Below, in pieces: positions 20,901 through 24,343 of a stretch of DNA of 24,343 nt. Numbering within the stretch: position 1 is the first letter of the stretch; each line of letters begins with the position of its first letter. Source of the stretch: Strongylocentrotus pallidus. Its lineage: Eukaryota; Echinodermata; Echinoidea; Camarodonta; Strongylocentrotidae. Under the pieces are notes generated by a model. That model did no database searches. It worked only from the letters and a program-made list of their open reading frames with translations, and was not told where the DNA came from. Location: positions 2,565,873 to 2,590,215 of the forward strand of contig JARBES010000133.1 of assembly GCA_030265145.1 (NCBI GenBank). The letters are read 5' to 3'. Both the position numbers and the translations under genes were made by a program.

Positions 20901-23900
20901 CACTGGATCCACCTGTATCTCTGTTTTCTGTAGAATGGGATGAAAGAAAATAGACCATTTTCGTAATGTAACTAAATTTATACTTATATTCCTTGATACA
21001 AATTATTTCATTCACCTGTTACAAATAATAGTGTTTCAACAGTCAGAATGCAAATTGCATAAAAATGTTGTGTTATTAGGGAGGGAAGCCGTATGTTTGC
21101 CCTACCTACCTTGTTAATCATTGCGGCTGTTTTTAACCCATTCACTTCAAAATGTTCTCATTCCCATAGGCTTTAATGAGGGAAACATCAAGTATCTGTA
21201 GAAACATTTCAATATAGAAACAAGGCAGTTACAGGATCATACTGTTCAATATGGTGCATGAGCACCATTGAATAATTCCACAGGCTATACAGCATTGTGA
21301 AAGACTGATCCAACCTTTACAGAAAATTGTTTTGATAGAAATTAAGAAAAAATATCAGAGGAACAACTTAGAGAGAGTTTTAATTCAATTTTAGTATACA
21401 TGTATCAGACAATAAATTATCTTGAATCTTGAATGTACAAGAAGAGCATTATGATTGCTAAGGTGAACTCACTACTTAAACATTTCAAATGGGTATATCT
21501 GTACAGTCACTGTGATGTGTCTGACAAATCTCTGGACCTTTAAAAAACTCAACCTCCTTTCACTCAAACCATTACCTGGAGGAGTCTGCGTAGACCCTGT
21601 TGGGGATTCCCCCTTCCTCTCCCTTGCCTCCTTACCCTCCTCCTTGGACTGTGCAGACATTGTCTCCTTGTTGTACGCATCAAAGCTGGGTGCTAGGCGG
21701 ATGTTACGTCTACCAGGAGGTGTGTGGGTGGGGCCGGTAGGAGGGGCGATCAGCTGGGAGGAGATGTCTTCTACCGTGATGTCACTCATGATGGAGAGAC
21801 CGCTCTCCTCTCCAGAACCAGGGGGAGGCGTCTTAGAATCCTGTAGGATGACGGAATAAACAGTTATAGACTATGAACTGGACATCAAAATATAAGATGT
21901 AATCAATTCAATTTGTGTGTGTGTACAGTTTCTTGTACAGCTGATAAAGATTTCCTCTAGAGCTGCAGAGTGTTCTTAGTTATTGTAGAATTATTGTACA
22001 GCTGATGTGGATGTGTAGTATAGACATAACATTGTTCTGAAGTTGTTCTAATGTTGCTGCATTGTTAGGGAGCCATTTTAAAATTTCGATAGAGGAGTGC
22101 AATTTCTGTAAGTTGGTGACTTGTTGGATGAGTTTTTGTAGAGCTGCTGTTGAGTCATTGTACAGTCTGCTTAGAGTCACAAATTTGTCTAACAGTTGTT
22201 ACAGTAGTTGCTACATGTATGTGTTTGTCACAGCAAATTTGTCAGCGAACGATTGTATGGTCAGGAATAATTTGACAGAAGCATAAAACAAAGCACTTTG
22301 CATTCAAAGAGATAACGTCATTTATTATGTAGATTGTAAAACTCAAGTTGTAACTTCCTTCTTCTTATCTTCTCTTTCTTCTTATCTTCCTGTAACTGTC
22401 TTTACCTTATCTTATCTTTATCTCTCCTCTGTCCTATGTTGTTGAGAATATATGTATGATGTTTTTTATATAAAATAAGTTTGTATCTTGTTTATGCTAA
22501 GTATTTATTTGGGGATCATTCTCATCAAGCCAATTTTGGCTTTCATGATTCCCCACTCCTTTTTATCTTATGTTGATAATGAACAAACTTGTATATACTT
22601 TTGATGTTTTTTAAAAGAGAGTGAAATAAATAAATTAAATTAAATGAAATAATTACAAACCTCATGCAGACTATGTCTCTCTGAAGACTCTTCCTCATCC
22701 AGTTCCAGCTCCTGGCTGTCCATGAAGTAATCGCTATCAGACTCAGCAGCCAGTACCCTCTCCTCACCCGACTCTCCCCCTGAGCTACCATTAGAGTGGT
22801 TATCCTCTCCAGGCTCCTCCCCCTCACTCAGATCAGACTCCTCGCTGGTGTGGGCCCCCAGACCGGCCCTCTTACGCCGACGTCGCATCGCCTTCAGCAC
22901 CGTCTTAGGTTTCTTCTTCTGTTGTTTCTTCTTGGCTGGTTTGACCGTGCCGTCGCTGTCGATGTCCCGGCTCAGGATGGGTGTGATGGTGTCGGCCGGA
23001 CTGGCTCGGCCATCAGTTGAGCCGTCAGATTCTTGGGCTAATGTGAGAAAATTAATGTGAGAAATTAGACCATGAAGGACATATAAATATAATACTACAG
23101 CGTTTGTAATGCACCATCGATCAAGTAAACTAGTATGAGGCGCAGAGGGAGATTATTACCCTGGCTTTAGCACGGCTGCCATTACGGCGCTCTAGCATTT
23201 AAAGGAATTAATTCCTGCCAGGTACCCATTTACATCACCTGGGTTGAGTGGGGCAAATGTAGATCAATGTCTTGACAAAGGACATTTGTGCCGCGGCGAG
23301 ACTCAAACCCCGGACCTTGGGGTCGACAGTTTGGGGACCTATCCACTCGACCATGACATGTGCATGTTGTTTGATAGGGAAGGGACACATTCACATTTGT
23401 ATTCTTAGACTAGGGATTCAACCGCCACTGTCTATCTTGATCCAGGTTTTATTAACAAATCCTCGAATATTTAGAATATGGTTCCTTGAAGGCAATGTAT
23501 GCAGCACTTTCCAACCATTTGAAAGAGCAGAACTTGGATTATTATGGCTCAAATCGACTCAACTGTATACAAGAATCTTGGACATTTAAGGGAATGTTAT
23601 CCACAGCATTTTTTAGAAGTGTTTCTATATTTCAAAATTTCTGATACTTCAAAATCGCTCAAACTTAACAAAATTATTATAAATGCATACCTTTTGTAAA
23701 AGTGGCAGTGGTCTGGTCTGGATAAATCTTCCTGTAGATAGCGTTGTTCAGTTTCTCACAGAGGTGGTTGAGTGTATATGAAAACAGAGCCAGAGTGAAA
23801 ACAACAGCTGTAGATGTCTGTTTGGAACCTGACAGAAAATTTGATAATCATTTGATAATCATTTGATAAAACCGTGGGCATATAAGTTAAGATTGACCAC

Positions 23901-24343
23901 TGCGTACCAAGGTAATATTTGTAAACTGTTCACACTCTAGAAAATGTAAGCAAACTTCAGAAATCACATTGCACATCCATACCATCATCTTAAAATTTGT
24001 CACAAAACCCTAAAGTGGAAATGGTCATAATGATTCCATTAATTAACAAAGCTACCCAAAGCATGTTTCCATGACAACATGATACAGCCAGGTCAATTCT
24101 CACCTGCTTTCTGCAACCTGTATGTGCTCATCAGAGTTAGCACGACCAGTTTAAAGATGATGTCGTTAGACAGATAGCTTTCTCTGCCTTCCTCATCCCT
24201 TTGCCTTGTATGAGGAACAGCCCCATGAAGCATGCACTGGTGGAAGCCCTGCAGCACCTCCTGACATAGCGACGGTAGAGTGTCGGTGGATGTCTTGTTG
24301 CTAGGCTGGAACATCTCTTGCAGGTAGAGGAAGCGAATCAGAA
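14982..24343 (-). CDS. SMG5: SMG5, nonsense-mediated mRNA decay factor (C-terminal 757 residues, 13 exons; 5' end outside window)
   Basis: Coding exons in transcript order (plus-strand coordinates): 24104-24343 (open at the edge), 23691-23828, 22661-23037, 21576-21840, 20743-20927, 20219-20294, 19528-19718, 18746-18901, 18059-18160, 16973-17129, 16187-16277, 15471-15551, 14982-15198 (stop 14982-14984). All introns are GT-AG and every phase agrees. The product aligns from memory with human SMG5 along its length: FLYLQEMFQPS, AGSKQTSTAVVFTLALFS, EGLLPVIKILTDWLRTNEDF, MAQLRLQSEVSQLEG, LIPDTAVLSNQLPVLRSL, FIVIIPKA and GGMVTILTHQEPLDDP. SMG5 pairs with SMG7, binds phosphorylated UPF1 and promotes UPF1 dephosphorylation and decay of faulty mRNAs in the cytoplasm. 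The N-terminal 14-3-3-like part lies right of the window. A lysine/arginine-rich stretch (residues about 163-190 of this fragment) could be a nuclear localisation signal. Confidence 0.96.
15681..15721. repeat. AT-only near-palindrome, (TTAA)n
   Basis: AATTTAAATTAATTAATT runs into its own complement over 41 nt in an SMG5 intron. It is a simple-sequence repeat that can form a cruciform. Confidence 0.85.
15780..15870 (+). repeat. Possible retroposon 3' tail
   Basis: ACCCTGGGTTAACAAGAC is followed by A/T-rich ATT repeats. This is the form of many invertebrate LINE or SINE tails, but no coding or promoter part is visible. Confidence 0.35.
17207..17490 (+). mobile_element. tRNA-derived SINE, family A, near full length
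   Basis: A box GTGGTCAAGTGG at 17215-17226 and B box GGTTCGAGTCC at 17261-17271 form a tRNA-like head. The body contains CCCAGGTGATGTAAATGG, GAGCGCCGTAATGGCAGC and TCCAAGCCCGGCTTAGAG, and the tail is (ATT)n at about 17475-17486. It lies in the SMG5 intron 17130-18058, opposite to the gene. A second copy lies at 23147-23360. Confidence 0.82.
17736..18033. mobile_element. TA-flanked inverted-repeat element with internal 71-bp tandem repeats
   Basis: The left end CAGTAAAACCTGTCTAAAGC and the right end, read on the other strand, CAGTCAACCCTGCTTTAGTG are related. Both are flanked by TA, as expected of Tc1/mariner-like target duplications. Inside, GTGGTCTTTGTAGACAGG recurs at 17780, 17851, 17921 and 17992 (last with one change), giving periods of 71, 70 and 71 bp. 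No transposase is encoded. It lies in an SMG5 intron close to the donor of exon 18059-18160. Confidence 0.82.
18552..18680. repeat. C11 run followed by A/T simple repeats
   Basis: Eleven C residues at 18552-18562, then A-rich sequence with (ATAA)n and (AAT)n repeats, in an SMG5 intron. No coding content. Confidence 0.85.
19200..19410 (+). repeat. Possible retroposon tail in SMG5 intron
   Basis: CTCAGAGACTTTGGTGG then TAAGCGCTTTATAAGCAC and a short ATT-rich end is the usual form of LINE/SINE 3' tails in this window and in invertebrates. No open coding remnant supports it. Confidence 0.35.
20480..20628. mobile_element. MITE with GGGCCCGTTTCACAAA ends, 149 bp
   Basis: The left end AGGGCCCGTTTCACAAAAC matches the reverse complement of the right end, AGGGACCGGTTTCACAAAG, with few mismatches. 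Inner motifs TGACAAATGACAG and CTGGTTTTCGTCATTTGTCA are also inverted. It lies in the SMG5 intron 20295-20742. Its ends resemble those of the foldback element at 5343-5524. Confidence 0.78.
20743..23037 (-). other. SMG5 charged, low-complexity linker
   Basis: Exons 22661-23037, 21576-21840 and the front of 20743-20927. In order: a basic block (KKKQQKKKPKTVLKAMRRRR), an acidic Ser/Glu block (EESDLSEGEEPGEDN, DSQELELDEEESSE), and a Pro/Thr/Gly stretch with repeated TPPPGS, THTPPGR and TQTPPE motifs. Human SMG5 has a matching order (basic RRRR, then DDSDLSEG, then NSQES...EEEE), so the linker composition is conserved even where the sequence is not. RRNIRLAPSF matches the human RCFRLAPTF patch. 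Confidence 0.85.
22320..22655 (+). repeat. LINE-like 3' UTR with hairpin and AAAT tail
   Basis: CT-rich sequence leads to the inverted repeat AAGCCAATTTTGGCTT (about 22528-22543), then AT-rich DNA and a GAAATAAATAAATTAAATT tail at about 22622-22648. A short hairpin just before a simple-repeat tail is common at LINE 3' ends. No reverse-transcriptase remnant is present, so the call is tentative. The tail stops about 10 bp from the SMG5 splice donor at 22659-22660. Confidence 0.45.
23147..23360 (-). mobile_element. tRNA-derived SINE, family A, second copy (3'-truncated)
   Basis: On the - strand, A box TGGTCGAGTGG (23343-23353), B box GGTTTGAGTC (23299-23309), then the same body as at 17207-17490 (CCCAGGTGATGTAAATGG, GAGCGCCGTAATGGCAGC). 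It stops at GGTAATAATCTC and lacks the last body segment and the ATT tail. It lies in the SMG5 intron 23038-23690, in the same direction as the gene. Confidence 0.8.
23691..24343 (-). other. SMG5 helical (EST1/14-3-3-type) region, end part
   Basis: Two exons, 24104-24343 and 23691-23828, encode LIRFLYLQEMFQPSN, then SLCQEVLQGF, SNDIIFKLVVLTLMS, and AGSKQTSTAVVFTLALFSYT. They correspond to the helices that follow the 14-3-3-like fold in human SMG5. The exon at the window edge continues beyond 24343. Confidence 0.85.

Noticed and set aside
21512-21859. 115-codon frame on the + strand
   Set aside because: It is the antisense shadow of SMG5 exon 21576-21840, whose - strand reading matches SMG5 and splices in phase.

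Overview
The window looks like animal nuclear DNA. Genes are split into many short exons with GT-AG introns, and introns and spacers carry SINEs, LINE tails and small inverted-repeat DNA transposons. The repeat style (tRNA-headed SINEs ending in ATT-rich tails, foldback elements starting GGGCCCGTTTCACAAA, a TA-flanked CAGTAAAACC element) is what I would expect of an echinoderm, most likely a sea urchin. That assignment is an inference from recall, not a database match.

The window holds two convergent protein-coding genes, both cut by the window edges. On the + strand (159-8696) are the last thirteen coding exons I can identify of a cell-surface MAM-repeat protein. They encode the end of one MAM domain, four more complete MAM domains, one transmembrane helix and a 46-residue cytoplasmic tail, 835 residues in all. 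On the - strand (24343 down to 14982) are the last thirteen coding exons of SMG5, a nonsense-mediated mRNA decay factor. They encode 757 residues: the end of the helical 14-3-3/EST1-type region, a long charged linker, and the C-terminal PIN domain with the active-site acids largely missing. All splice phases in both models agree from exon to exon. I see no functional link between the two genes; they are simply tail-to-tail neighbours.

The roughly 6.3 kb between the two stop codons holds, from left to right: the MAM gene 3' UTR with two AATAAA signals (to about 9000); the 3' end of a LINE with its reverse-transcriptase C-terminus (9384-9660); a tRNA-related SINE; a diverged tandem duplication of about 0.9-1.1 kb whose two copies flank a 100-N assembly gap inside a GA microsatellite (9731-11830); AT-rich sequence with no recognised gene (11840-13300); a second, weaker LINE C-terminal fossil (13305-13550); a 485-bp cluster of foldback repeats (13831-14315); and probable SMG5 3' UTR.

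I found no RNA gene, CRISPR array, virus-derived element or new multi-gene system. The most interesting observations are small: a 54-bp segment of MAM exon sequence copied nearly perfectly into an intron 2.2 kb upstream; a DNA transposon whose terminal repeat has been multiplied into a 71-bp tandem array; a LINE tail ending about 10 bp from a weak splice donor in SMG5; and the duplication around the assembly gap.
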